DNA of 64,000 nucleotides from an uncultured Spirochaetales bacterium (lineage in GTDB: Bacteria; Spirochaetota; Spirochaetia; Sphaerochaetales; Sphaerochaetaceae): assembly GCA_949282255.1 (NCBI GenBank), contig CASDPA010000003.1, positions 62,001 to 126,000 of the forward strand. The letters run 5' to 3'. Numbering within the stretch: position 1 is the stretch's first letter; every line of letters starts with the position of its first letter. The notes beneath the pieces were generated by a model. It did no database searches and was not told the DNA's origin. It was given only the letters and a program-made list of their open reading frames with translations. Positions 1-8,728 of the stretch are shown here, piece after piece. Both the position numbers and the translations under genes were made by a program.

Positions 1-725
1 TGGCTTTTTACTTCTCCCTGGTAGATTCCCGGATCCTTTGCTCTTGCAACGGAATAAAGATATTCCGAGAGGCTTTCCCCAAACAGGTGCTTCAGCTTTT
101 CTTTTGAAACCTGCCTCAGCAGGCTTGTGCTTGTTATTCCTTTTTTCAAGAGTCTGCCGTATGTCCTGTCTCCGATCCCCCAAAGCTTTTTCAAGCCAAC
201 TTTGTCTATGAATTCGATTTCCCTTGCTGGGGGAACAATCGTGAGTCCATCCGGTTTATGATAGTCCGATGCCATTTTTGCAAGAAAACGGGATGATGCG
301 ACTCCGATCGATACCGTCAGTCCGGTCTTATCGAGTATTTCATTTTTTAATTTCCTCGCTCCTTTTCCAGGAAGACCATGAATGTTCTCCATTCCGCTTA
401 TGTCCAGGAATGCCTCATCGATGGAAACCTGCAGGAAACCGGGGGCAAAGGCCCTGATTATATTCATCACCTCGACGCTTTTCTCATGGTATCTTTTTCC
501 TCTTGGTGAAACGATTATGGCATTTGGACAGAGCTTGAGCGCCGTGACCATGGGCATCGCCGAATGGACACCATATTTTCTGGCCTCGTAAGAACAGGTG
601 GAGACTACGCTTCTCGGTCCTTCGTGCCCGATTATCAGCGGTTTTCCGGCATAACCGGGATTGTCAAGGATTTCCACGGAAGCAAAAAAAGCATCTAGAT
701 CTATGTGGAGGAATACCTGTGACAT
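1..725 (-). CDS. dinB: DNA polymerase IV (Y-family), partial
   Basis: Error-prone Y-family polymerase for translesion synthesis. The reverse strand reads from an ATG at 725 (MSQVFLHIDLDAFFASVE) and leaves the left edge still open, so about 241 N-terminal residues are present of the usual 350-400. Seen motifs: the metal-binding DLDAFFASVE at the N-terminus, the palm segment SIDEAFLDISG with its paired acidic residues, then a helix-hairpin-helix stretch around KLWGIGDRTYGRLLKKG. It is divergent from the gene at 772, with fewer than 50 bases between. No LexA-type box was recognised. The family call is firm; the C-terminal little-finger domain and clamp-binding tail lie outside the window. Confidence 0.93.
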   Translation of the reverse strand, partial: MSQVFLHIDLDAFFASVEILDNPGYAGKPLIIGHEGPRSVVSTCSYEARKYGVHSAMPMVTALKLCPNAIIVSPRGKRYHEKSVEVMNIIRAFAPGFLQVSIDEAFLDISGMENIHGLPGKGARKLKNEILDKTGLTVSIGVASSRFLAKMASDYHKPDGLTIVPPAREIEFIDKVGLKKLWGIGDRTYGRLLKKGITSTSLLRQVSKEKLKHLFGESLSEYLYSVARAKDPGIYQGEVKS

Positions 726-771
726 GGCTTAATGATACCACAAAGGCGCTTTTTCTGTTATATTCTTTCAT

Positions 772-1794
772 ATGAGGAAGATTCTTGCACTAGCCGTTCT
801 ATCTTTCGCTTTCCTGTCACCCCTTTCTGCAAAGGCGTACGGTTACGATAATTTTTCCAACTCGGCTTTGTATGTTCCTTCCTACTCGGACAGGTTTTTC
901 GATTCATTGATCAATCCTGCAGCTCTGAGCCGTGTCGAGAGTGACAACATCTTCTATTTCACAACCATAATCTCCGAAGACTGGGATATAAATGAATTCA
1001 AGTCAGGCAGTCCTCTTTCTTATCTGCAGAATCTGAATACGGAGATGATAGTCTCCTTTGTCGGAAACAATCTCAGTTTGAGCGCTGTTGCAAATACCTA
1101 TTTCGGCTCCCGCAATGTTGAAGACGGCAAGCTGAGCATGAATGTTTATAATACATTTGGAATAGATCTGAATTGGTCTTACGGGTTTCCTTACGTTTCT
1201 TTAGGCATGAGGATCAAGGGAGGAAACACCCTTATAAGACGCAATAAGAGCATTAGCAGCATCTTCAATGCCATTGAGAACGCCTATTTTTCCCAATTTG
1301 AAAACACGAGCGGAATGGAGTATTTCTCGATAGGTGCATCAGTGGCGGTTGAGATAGGTTTTTTTGAATCTACGGTAATGTTTGAAGATATCGTTTCGTT
1401 GAAGGATTCGGATCTTTATTTCGGCTGGGATTCTTTTTTGGATTCCATGGTCCTCTCTTTTTCCCTGCGATATCCGGAATTCACCAAGCGTGGCAACCTG
1501 AATCTCTGCCGTCCCAGGATCGGATTTGCCGTCAAGGGAAATCCTGCTGATAAGATGGAGATCACAGCAAATGCGGAGCTGCAATTCCAGCTGCTCCCTG
1601 ATTTTGATTTGAATGTCGCTTTCGGCTATAAGGAGATTGAGCACGATCTTTTTGATTTCGATGCTGCCAACGGCCTTCTCATGTTTGCTTTGGAACTGCA
1701 GGGGGCTTCCTATTCCGTAAGAACCATGTGCAATGTGGATACCGCCACGTTCAACCATGTTTTCCCAACCATATCATTCACTCTTGCAAGATGA
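772..1794 (+). CDS. Secreted outer-membrane-like protein, unknown family
   Basis: A 340-aa protein not recognised by family. It begins with a clear Sec signal peptide (MRKILALAVLSFAFL, cleavage likely after SAKA). The rest is rich in alternating hydrophobic and aromatic segments ending in a C-terminal strand with a penultimate aromatic pattern (ISFTLAR), as in spirochaete outer-membrane beta-barrels; the segment INPAALSR near residue 47 resembles the NPA start of PorV/UPF0164-like proteins. There is no Shine-Dalgarno; a TATATT box lies at 759-764, eight bases before the ATG, so the transcript may be leaderless. The 3' end abuts the two-component genes, which run toward it. Location in the outer membrane is inferred. 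Confidence 0.7.
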   Translation: MRKILALAVLSFAFLSPLSAKAYGYDNFSNSALYVPSYSDRFFDSLINPAALSRVESDNIFYFTTIISEDWDINEFKSGSPLSYLQNLNTEMIVSFVGNNLSLSAVANTYFGSRNVEDGKLSMNVYNTFGIDLNWSYGFPYVSLGMRIKGGNTLIRRNKSISSIFNAIENAYFSQFENTSGMEYFSIGASVAVEIGFFESTVMFEDIVSLKDSDLYFGWDSFLDSMVLSFSLRYPEFTKRGNLNLCRPRIGFAVKGNPADKMEITANAELQFQLLPDFDLNVAFGYKEIEHDLFDFDAANGLLMFALELQGASYSVRTMCNVDTATFNHVFPTISFTLAR

Positions 1795-2826
1795 TCATTT
1801 GAGAGGAAGCCTGAGCGTGAACACCGCTCCTTTTCCAAGCTCGCTTTCGACCGTTATTGTTCCTCCGTGCAGTATTGCGATGTGTCTGACTATGGCCAGA
1901 CCGAGTCCTGTGCCACCGCTTGCGCGGCTTCTGGCCTTGTCGACCCTGTAAAAGCGTTCAAATATCCTCACCTGGTCCTCATGGGCTATTCCGCATCCCT
2001 GGTCGCGTACGCTTATGTATGCGTTCGCATCCTTTTTCCATGATGCTATCTCCACTTTAGAGTTTTCATTTGAATAGTTTATTGCGTTGACGACAAGGTT
2101 GATCAGTGCCTGTACGATCAGTGAGCTGTTGCAAAGCACCTCCAACTGATCGCTTTGCATCTCTATTGTTATGTTCTTGCTTTGCGCCTTATAAAGGGTG
2201 TAGCTTATCACTTCGCTTATGATCTTCCTTATGTCGGTCTTCTCCATTGTCGGAAGCACTTCGGACCTGTCAAGGCTTGTAAGCAGCAGCAAATCGGAAA
2301 GTATGTGCTCCATATGGGTGCTGTTCTTGTGTATGATTTTGGCAAAATACTTCATTTCATCTTCGCTCAGTCTCTCTTCGCTGATCGTTTCGGAAAAACC
2401 TACTATCGCAGTCAACGGCGTTTTCAGCTCATGCGAGGCATTTGATATGAAATCCTGCCTGACCATCGCCAGACGCTCTTCTTTTGTGACGTTCCTGAGC
2501 ATGACCACAGCCTCGTTTGACGAGTTCCTGACAAGGTGGATGTTGTAGTTAAGTTCCCTGCCTTTTCCATGAAGGTATGCATTATTGCCTATGTACTGCT
2601 TATAGATCACGAGGCGGAAATCCTCAGCCTCCTTCTTTTCAAATATGTCCTCCAGGGATTTTTTCATTCTTGAGGAGGGGATTGCCTTTTCGATGTTCAT
2701 TCCCAAAAGCGAGGATTTGAATATCTTTCTCGCACTTTCATTCTCAAAAGTGACGTCTCTTTTTTTGTTTACCAGCAATATGCCATCATCAATGGAGTTT
2801 ATTATCCTTAAAAGCTTTTTATCCAC
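1795..2826 (-). CDS. PhoR-like sensor histidine kinase, cytosolic
   Basis: Sensor kinase of 343 aa. Order of parts: a PAS-like segment (about residues 5-115), a HisKA dimerisation helix with the phospho-acceptor His near residue 132 in SHELKTPLTAIVGFSE, then a HATPase_c domain with an N box (NLVVNAINYS), a G1 box (VRDQGCGIAHEDQ) and a G2 box (GGTGLGLAIVRHI). No transmembrane segment is visible, so the signal is probably intracellular or comes from a partner. The start is a GTG at 2826 directly after the stop of the response-regulator gene (TAAGTG), which implies translational coupling. It should phosphorylate the regulator upstream. The PhoR resemblance is in architecture only; a phosphate role is not shown. 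Confidence 0.9.
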   Translation of the reverse strand: MDKKLLRIINSIDDGILLVNKKRDVTFENESARKIFKSSLLGMNIEKAIPSSRMKKSLEDIFEKKEAEDFRLVIYKQYIGNNAYLHGKGRELNYNIHLVRNSSNEAVVMLRNVTKEERLAMVRQDFISNASHELKTPLTAIVGFSETISEERLSEDEMKYFAKIIHKNSTHMEHILSDLLLLTSLDRSEVLPTMEKTDIRKIISEVISYTLYKAQSKNITIEMQSDQLEVLCNSSLIVQALINLVVNAINYSNENSKVEIASWKKDANAYISVRDQGCGIAHEDQVRIFERFYRVDKARSRASGGTGLGLAIVRHIAILHGGTITVESELGKGAVFTLRLPLK

Positions 2827-3507
2827 TTATATTTCCGTCCATTTGTATCCCACACCCCACACAGTCTGGATGTTCTGCCCCAGATGGACAAGCTTTTTCC
2901 TTATGCTTGTTATCTGCACATCGATGCTCCTTTCCGTGACCGCATAATCCTGTCCCCGGACGCTTTCTATGAGCTCTTTTCTTGTAAATACCTTCTCTGG
3001 TGATGAAAGCAGAGTGAAAAGGATGTCGAATTCGGTCACTTTCAGGTCGATCCTTGCCCCAAGGAGCGTGCAGGTCCTTGTTTTCTGATCCAATTCCAAG
3101 CCGCTCGGGCTTGTTGCATTCATGTTTGCATTTTCCGTGGTATCCACTCTCCTGAGCACCGATTTTATCTTGGCAAGCAGCACTCTCGGGCTGAAAGGCT
3201 TGGTCATGTAATCATCCGCTCCAAGCTCAAGGGCTGTGATTATGTCCACATCTTCTGTAAGGGCACTGGTTATTATGACAGGAAGTTTCTTGTTGCGAGA
3301 TTCGTAACGAATGTATTTCAAAATATCTATGCCGTTTGTTCCCGGAAGCATGATATCAAGGATGATCAGGTCGTATTTATTATTTCTCAGCATGTCGAGC
3401 GCCTCATCGCCATTTTCGGCGCTTTCGGTCTCGAACCCCCCATTTTTCAAATGGAAAAGGATTAATGTCCTGATATCCGTTTCATCTTCAACGACAAGTA
3501 TCTTCAT
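2827..3507 (-). CDS. OmpR/PhoB-family response regulator
   Basis: Two-domain transcriptional regulator, about 226 aa from the ATG at 3507 (MKILVVEDETDIRT); an upstream in-frame start at 3525 would add six residues and fits the family less well. Receiver domain: acidic pair at residues 8-9, phospho-acceptor Asp51 in LIILDIMLPG, Thr/Ser in ITSAL, Lys in MTKPFSP. The C-terminal winged-helix domain ends with RSIDVQITSIRKKL and GVGYKWTE, typical of OmpR/PhoB. It is first in a two-gene operon with the kinase at 1795-2826. Targets cannot be read from the window; the adjacent outer-membrane-like gene at 772 is one candidate by position only. Confidence 0.92.
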   Translation of the reverse strand: MKILVVEDETDIRTLILFHLKNGGFETESAENGDEALDMLRNNKYDLIILDIMLPGTNGIDILKYIRYESRNKKLPVIITSALTEDVDIITALELGADDYMTKPFSPRVLLAKIKSVLRRVDTTENANMNATSPSGLELDQKTRTCTLLGARIDLKVTEFDILFTLLSSPEKVFTRKELIESVRGQDYAVTERSIDVQITSIRKKLVHLGQNIQTVWGVGYKWTEI

Positions 3508-3570
3508 TATCAAAAATGATACCATAACTTGGCGTGGAAAAAAACCGTATGATGATGTAAATTCTATATC

Positions 3571-4683
3571 ATGCTGGCGGTGATAGGTTTTGATTACAAG
3601 GATGATGTTTCCCTTATTAGTGAAATCTATGATTTGGAATATGGACAGAGGATCGCGGTCGAAAAGAGGGTATATAAAGAAAACAGGCCTGAAGCCCTTG
3701 CCATGCTGATCACGTGCACCAGGATTGAATTTTATTTTTTCTCAAACAGGATGCTTTCATTCGAAAGCGCCGAGCGTGCGCTTGGACTGAATCATATAGA
3801 GGCGTCAAAGCACCGGTATCAGCTGCAGGAGAAGGAGGCCGTGATCCATTTATATGAACTTTCTTCCGGAATCCTTTCTCCTCTTTTTGGTGAAGATACG
3901 ATAGTTTCCCAAATTTCCGAAGCCCTTGAGCGCTCGATTTTTGTCGGGCAGGGGTCCGGGGCGCTCAACCGCCTCCTTTCCTCATCGATCTCCTTTTCCC
4001 GAAATCTGAGAAAGGATAGGAAAATCAGGGTTTTCGATTCTTCAATATCCTCTGCTGTTCTGCAGAAATTGGACAAAGCTTCGTCTGTGCTGGTCATCGG
4101 AAGCGGGGAGCTTGCAAGATCTGTTGTCTCAGCCCTTTTGAAAGATGGGAAAAAGGTGCTCATGACATTGAGGGATATGGATAAGACATTTCTGCTCGTA
4201 CCGGATGCTGTTGCCGTCAGCTACGATGAGCGCAGGATGTGGTTTGACAAAGTCGATGCGGTAATAAGCGCATCAAGCGGGTTGTATTATACGATTGAAG
4301 AATCTGATATTCCGAATCTGGAAGGTAAGATTTTGATAGACCTTGCAATTCCATATGATATTCCCATAACCCTTAACCCAATTAGGCTTGAAGAGCTTGA
4401 TATAGATACTCCTAGTCGCAATGAGGTGGTGGGGTTTGTATCCTCCTGTGCGAAAAGCGCGAGCGATGAATTTTTCTCCAATCTCGATTTTCTTGATATC
4501 GACATGAGGTCGGAGGATGTCTCCTTGGAGGTTGTACGCCGAATGCATGGACATGTGGAAAAGCTTGATGCTCTTTCCGACGCGCAGAAAAAAAGCCTTC
4601 TTGAGAGCATAGGAGACTCGGTCAAGAAGGCTTACATAGCCAAGCAGAGGCAGTTTCAGAAAACAAGGAAATCGTTGGAATAG
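3571..4683 (+). CDS. Glutamyl-tRNA reductase-like protein (HemA family), divergent
   Basis: A 370-aa protein with the GluTR layout. The N-terminal catalytic domain has the nucleophile Cys49 in ITCTRIEFY (family form STCNRTEIY) and the segment ELSSGILSPLFGED (family form GLDSxVLGE). A Rossmann NADPH domain follows (SVLVIGSGELARSV, about residue 170), then ISASSG and LIDLAIPYDI, and a C-terminal helical dimerisation tail. It is shorter than the usual 410-440 aa and diverged in most motifs. GluTR reduces charged glutamyl-tRNA to glutamate-1-semialdehyde for tetrapyrrole synthesis. No other tetrapyrrole gene lies in the window, so its pathway is uncertain. The last 28 bases overlap the convergent epimerase gene. 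No clear Shine-Dalgarno precedes the ATG. Confidence 0.75.
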   Translation: MLAVIGFDYKDDVSLISEIYDLEYGQRIAVEKRVYKENRPEALAMLITCTRIEFYFFSNRMLSFESAERALGLNHIEASKHRYQLQEKEAVIHLYELSSGILSPLFGEDTIVSQISEALERSIFVGQGSGALNRLLSSSISFSRNLRKDRKIRVFDSSISSAVLQKLDKASSVLVIGSGELARSVVSALLKDGKKVLMTLRDMDKTFLLVPDAVAVSYDERRMWFDKVDAVISASSGLYYTIEESDIPNLEGKILIDLAIPYDIPITLNPIRLEELDIDTPSRNEVVGFVSSCAKSASDEFFSNLDFLDIDMRSEDVSLEVVRRMHGHVEKLDALSDAQKKSLLESIGDSVKKAYIAKQRQFQKTRKSLE

Positions 4684-5516
4684 ACCACTTTTTCACCTTT
4701 TGCGAGTTTTCTTGTCTCTTTCATCTTCTCAATATCCTTTTCCCTCATCTTGTCTCCGAATGAAAGCATGGGTTCAAGGCAAAGGAATTGGGCATGCTTG
4801 TTAAGCGTGGTCCAGAGGGTGAAAGTCGTCATATCCCCAAGGCATGCTGTAACACCATGTTCCCCCGCTGAGGAGGTAAGAGTCACCTCACTGCTTTTGA
4901 CATTGTCAAGCACGATCGGGCCTTTGTCTGTCTCGCTTCTTTTAAGGTCGATTGAGTCCCCCGTCAGGAAATCCTTCTCGAAAACAAAAACTCCGTCCTT
5001 CGCATATTTGCGGTCAAGATGTTCCTCAAGCTCGAAGCTTGCGGTATAAGTCTCAAGATCGCATCCCTTGCCGTTGATGTCCAGGTTGAATGCAGGGTGC
5101 CAGCCGAATGTGTAGTACAAATCATCCTTGGCTTGAATTTCCGCCTTGGCATTATACCCGTTTTCAAGAAGCGTATAGCGCACCGTCAGGACAAAACCAT
5201 ATGGATAATTTTCCGATCTCGTCTTTTCGGAGTCTTCCAATCTGAACTCGGCCCAGTTTTCTCCCTTGTCAAGCAAAGTGAATTCCGTATCGCGTGCAAA
5301 TCCATTGTTGGGCATGCTGTATTCCTTTTCACCGACCCATATCTTGTCATCAAGAGTTGGACCGATCATCGGAAAGAGCAGGGGAGCACGGCGGAACCAG
5401 TATTCCTTGTCTCCCTGCCAGAGGTACTCGCGCCCTTCAAATTTCAGGCTCTGGGGTTCCGCCCCAAGCGTTGAGATTGTCATCTCGATCTTTTCATTGC
5501 TGATTGTAATGTTCAT
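4656..5516 (-). CDS. Aldose 1-epimerase family protein (LacX/YeaD-like)
   Basis: A 286-aa mutarotase-fold protein. The start chosen is the ATG at 5516 (MNITISNEKIEMTISTLGAE), preceded by an A/G-rich ribosome site; a longer frame upstream reads antisense into the next gene and lacks family similarity. Seen: TLGAEPQSLKF near the N-terminus, EYLWQGDKEYW, RRAPLLFPMIG, and GWHPAFNLD, which carries the conserved His of the galactose-mutarotase superfamily. Members act on free hexoses or hexose-6-phosphates; the substrate here is unknown. It is convergent with and overlaps the HemA-like gene, and divergent from the NTPase at 5592. It may work with the sugar genes elsewhere in the window (galK at 26 kb), but that is inference. 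Confidence 0.82.
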   Translation of the reverse strand: MNITISNEKIEMTISTLGAEPQSLKFEGREYLWQGDKEYWFRRAPLLFPMIGPTLDDKIWVGEKEYSMPNNGFARDTEFTLLDKGENWAEFRLEDSEKTRSENYPYGFVLTVRYTLLENGYNAKAEIQAKDDLYYTFGWHPAFNLDINGKGCDLETYTASFELEEHLDRKYAKDGVFVFEKDFLTGDSIDLKRSETDKGPIVLDNVKSSEVTLTSSAGEHGVTACLGDMTTFTLWTTLNKHAQFLCLEPMLSFGDKMREKDIEKMKETRKLAKGEKVVYSNDFLVF

Positions 5517-5591
5517 CTTTTTTTCCTTATAGCAAGGATTATAACATAAAGACGCTGGGATTGCTTTTAAAATCAGGTTATCATCTTGTTC

Positions 5592-6050
5592 ATGGCTGAA
5601 GTGAAAATAATATCGGGAGAGCGCAACAGCGGAAAGACTTCTTTCATTAAAAAGCTGCTGGAATCCGGCTTGGACGCCAAAGGCTTTATTACGGTGGCCT
5701 TTGATGAGAAAAAGGATGTACTGTATCTGCAGGACATAGCTTCCGGAGAAAAGCGGCTTTTGATGGAGATCTCCAGCTGGAAGGAAAATGGGATAGGACG
5801 GTACAGCTTCCATCCTGAGACATTCGAATGGGCTGAAAAGAAACTCTCCGAAATCGTATCCGGAACAATCGTCATTGATGAGGTAGGCCGCCTTGAACTT
5901 TCAGGAAGAGGTTTTGACAGCCTTTTGTGGAAACTGCTTTGTAAGGACGTCGAACTATATGTTTCTGTCAGAAAAGACTACATTGGGAATGTAGTTGAGC
6001 ATTATGGATTGGATTCTTATCAATTGATTGACATAAAAAGAAATATTTGA
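5592..6050 (+). CDS. THEP1-like nucleoside-triphosphatase
   Basis: A small P-loop NTPase of 152 aa, read from the ATG at 5592 (MAEVKIISGERNSGKT). Walker A is GERNSGKT at the very N-terminus and Walker B is TIVIDEVGRLEL around residue 100, followed by a segment on private beta-strands; this is the pattern of the NTPase_1/THEP1 family (COG1618), which hydrolyses NTPs and has no settled physiological role. It stands alone between the divergent epimerase and the convergent ECF operon. Identification rests on the two motifs and on length; a generic P-loop kinase is the alternative. Confidence 0.75.
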   Translation: MAEVKIISGERNSGKTSFIKKLLESGLDAKGFITVAFDEKKDVLYLQDIASGEKRLLMEISSWKENGIGRYSFHPETFEWAEKKLSEIVSGTIVIDEVGRLELSGRGFDSLLWKLLCKDVELYVSVRKDYIGNVVEHYGLDSYQLIDIKRNI

Positions 6051-6080
6051 TTTGTTATCCATCATGACAAACCTTTTTCC

Positions 6081-8726
6081 TCAGAATGGATAATAGAACA
6101 TGATGTTGCAATAGAATCTGAGTATAAATGAGGTCGAAAGTATTGCCAGCATCACAAAGATGGCAAAATAGTCTGCAGCCCTCATCTTGCGGCTCATATA
6201 CCAGGTTCGTTTCTTGCGGTTCTTTCCGAATCCTCTGAGCACCATCGCATTTGATATGGTGTCTATCCTGTCCAAGGAGGAAAGGAGAAGCGGCCCCAGA
6301 ACTTTGGAAACATTCAATATCCTCTTTGCAAGTTTGACATTCTTTGATATGTCAACGCCCCGGGCCATCTGCGCATTCATGATATGCCTGAAATCATCAG
6401 TGATTTCAGGAATGTATCGGAGAGTAAGAGCTACAGCATAACTGATACGGTATGACAGTTTGAGCCTGTTGAGGGACGATGCGAATTCGGAAGGGTGGGT
6501 TGCGAAAACAAACACCAACGCAATAGGGAATATGGTGAAGTACTTCAGACACACTGTAATCAAATATATGAGGGTCTCCAACGACAAGGCATAATGCATG
6601 TCGGGATTTCCCAATATTATTGTCCTGCTTCCGATGTAATAGGATCCCTGGTCTGGTGAGAAAAGGAAAATTGCTAGGGCATTGACGGTTATCATAAACA
6701 GCATGATGCACATCAGCGAGACAAACCGTCTGAATGGAATCTTGGAAAGAAGCATGACTGCAATTGCCAGCGCAAACGATCCAAGAAGCACTCTCAAATC
6801 GAACGTGGTCAGGCAGAGGACCAGCCATACCAAGAGAGAAAGGAATTTAGTGACTCCGTTAAGGCTGTGGATCGGAGAGTCCATTTCTATATAGGACAGA
6901 CCGAAGCCGTATTTCTTCTTTTCCTTATCCTTTTGCCGGCTCTTTTCTCTCTTTTCTTTCTTCTTACTGTTTTCTATGAGCTTAAAGGAAGACTTTTCCG
7001 CCACGTCAAATCTTATTACGTCTTTTTCCGTTTCCCCTTCATCCTCCTTGTGGATAAATGTCCTGATAAAAGAAGGCGCATCGCTTTGCATTGACAGCAT
7101 GCGGCAAAGGGTGTAGAGGCTTGTGACTTTAAGGTTTGCTTTTTTCATCAGATCCTTGTCTGCAAAAACCTGCGAAATCTCGCCGTCCCTGAGCAGATCC
7201 CCATCCGAGATCACTATGGCACGGCCGGTATATTCAAGCGCAAGATGCATGTCATGGGTGACAAAGATTATAGTGATGCCAAGCTTTTTGTTCAAACTCC
7301 CGATGAATTTCATCAGTGCGGTGTAATGTCTGTAGTCCTGTCCCGCTGTCGGCTCATCCAATATCAGCACCTCTGGATCCGAGACAAGGATGGATGCTAT
7401 TGTAACCCTTTTCTTCTGTCCGTAACTTAGTGCGCTGATCGGCCATCTGTAATGCTTGCGCAATCCGCAGAGCTCGAGGGTGGAAAGAACCTTTTTCTTG
7501 ATCTCTTCCTCATTTATGCCTTTCTGTCTTAGGGCGAATGCCACCTCGTCGTATATCAGCGAATGGCTTATCATATGGTTCGGATTTTGCATCACATAGC
7601 CGATCTTGCTGCTTAGATCGGTGATTCCAAGGCCGTCTGTATCCATCCCATCGACGGTTATATTGCCGCTGTCAGGTTTCAAAATGCCTGTCAGAAGCTG
7701 GGCGATGGTGCTTTTGCCAGCTCCGTTCTTTCCAAGCAGTGCACACATTTCCCCTTTTCTTATAGTGAAACTGATGTCCTTAAGCACATCTTTTTGACCA
7801 TCATATGAGAAGAAAACGTTATTAAAGGATATTATCGCATCATTTTCATTTTTATTGTCTCCAATTTTATGGGACTCAAAAAATGATGCCATATCATCCT
7901 TGAATTGATTAACATCCATATCTTCGATAGGACTGAGCTTTCCCTTTGCTTGAGAGAGATTGCAGCCAGCCATCTTAAGTGCACTTATATAAAGAGGCTC
8001 CCGTATTCCGGCTTCTTTGAGAGCATTGCTTCTCAAAAGGGTTTCTGTGTCTGTATTAAGGGTTATTTTCCCGTTTTCAACGAGGACAATTCGATCAACA
8101 GGACAGATCAGCACGTCTTCCAATCTGTGTTCAATGATTATTATCGTCTTTCCTGTTTGGCGGTGCAACCGGTCTATAAGCCTGATGGCAGTCTCTCCCG
8201 TAGCCGGATCGAGATTGGCAAGAGGTTCATCAAAAAGGAGGATATCCACTTCATCGACAAGTACGCCTGCTATGGATACCCTCTGTTTCTGCCCGCCAGA
8301 AAGCTCGTTTGGCGATTGATCAAGATAATCCTGCATCTCCACTAATGCGGTTGTGTCCAAGACCACCTTTTTCATTTTCTCAGTGGGCATGCATTGGTTC
8401 TCAAGGCTGAATGCCACATCCTCGGCGACAGAAAGACCCACGAATTGCCCGTCCGTATCCTGGAAAACCGTACCGACCTTCTGGCTCAGCTCGAAGATGT
8501 CGCTGTCTTTTGTTTCAAGCCCACCGACTTTCAGCGATCCCTCGATCTTTCCTTCCATCGCATGTGGAATCAGTCCGTTTATGGCATTGCCAAGCGTACT
8601 CTTGCCGCTTCCAGACGGTCCGATTATAAGAACCTTTTCCCCATCCTTTATTTCAAGATCTATATGCTGCAGGGTGGGGTTTGCCTGGGATGCGTAGGTG
8701 AAGGAGAAATCGCTGAATCTAATCAT
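6081..8726 (-). CDS. ECF transporter: fused ATPase-ATPase-EcfT protein
   Basis: One 881-aa polypeptide that carries the whole energy-coupling module. First ABC ATPase, residues 1-270: Walker A GPSGSGKST (36-44), signature LSGGQKQR, Walker B ILLFDEPLA. Second ABC ATPase, about 295-555: Walker A GKNGAGKST, signature LSYGQKKR, Walker B VLILDEPTA. A charged lysine-rich linker follows, then an EcfT/CbiQ-type membrane domain (about 640-881) with several hydrophobic helices and the two Ala-Arg-Gly type coupling motifs QMARGVD and MVLRGFG. Two-ATPase fusions (YkoD type) are known; adding EcfT to the same chain is unusual. It starts two bases after the stop of the S-component gene, so it should energise that component. 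Confidence 0.92.
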   Translation of the reverse strand: MIRFSDFSFTYASQANPTLQHIDLEIKDGEKVLIIGPSGSGKSTLGNAINGLIPHAMEGKIEGSLKVGGLETKDSDIFELSQKVGTVFQDTDGQFVGLSVAEDVAFSLENQCMPTEKMKKVVLDTTALVEMQDYLDQSPNELSGGQKQRVSIAGVLVDEVDILLFDEPLANLDPATGETAIRLIDRLHRQTGKTIIIIEHRLEDVLICPVDRIVLVENGKITLNTDTETLLRSNALKEAGIREPLYISALKMAGCNLSQAKGKLSPIEDMDVNQFKDDMASFFESHKIGDNKNENDAIISFNNVFFSYDGQKDVLKDISFTIRKGEMCALLGKNGAGKSTIAQLLTGILKPDSGNITVDGMDTDGLGITDLSSKIGYVMQNPNHMISHSLIYDEVAFALRQKGINEEEIKKKVLSTLELCGLRKHYRWPISALSYGQKKRVTIASILVSDPEVLILDEPTAGQDYRHYTALMKFIGSLNKKLGITIIFVTHDMHLALEYTGRAIVISDGDLLRDGEISQVFADKDLMKKANLKVTSLYTLCRMLSMQSDAPSFIRTFIHKEDEGETEKDVIRFDVAEKSSFKLIENSKKKEKREKSRQKDKEKKKYGFGLSYIEMDSPIHSLNGVTKFLSLLVWLVLCLTTFDLRVLLGSFALAIAVMLLSKIPFRRFVSLMCIMLFMITVNALAIFLFSPDQGSYYIGSRTIILGNPDMHYALSLETLIYLITVCLKYFTIFPIALVFVFATHPSEFASSLNRLKLSYRISYAVALTLRYIPEITDDFRHIMNAQMARGVDISKNVKLAKRILNVSKVLGPLLLSSLDRIDTISNAMVLRGFGKNRKKRTWYMSRKMRAADYFAIFVMLAILSTSFILRFYCNIMFYYPF

Positions 8727-8728
8727 GT

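Noticed and set aside
4750-5532. Forward frames of 85-150 codons opposite the aldose-epimerase gene
   Set aside because: Shadows of the reverse gene; no ribosome sites and no family likeness.
5517-5813. N-terminal extension of the aldose-epimerase frame
   Set aside because: It lies antisense to the NTPase gene and adds no family sequence; the ATG at 5516 is the natural start.
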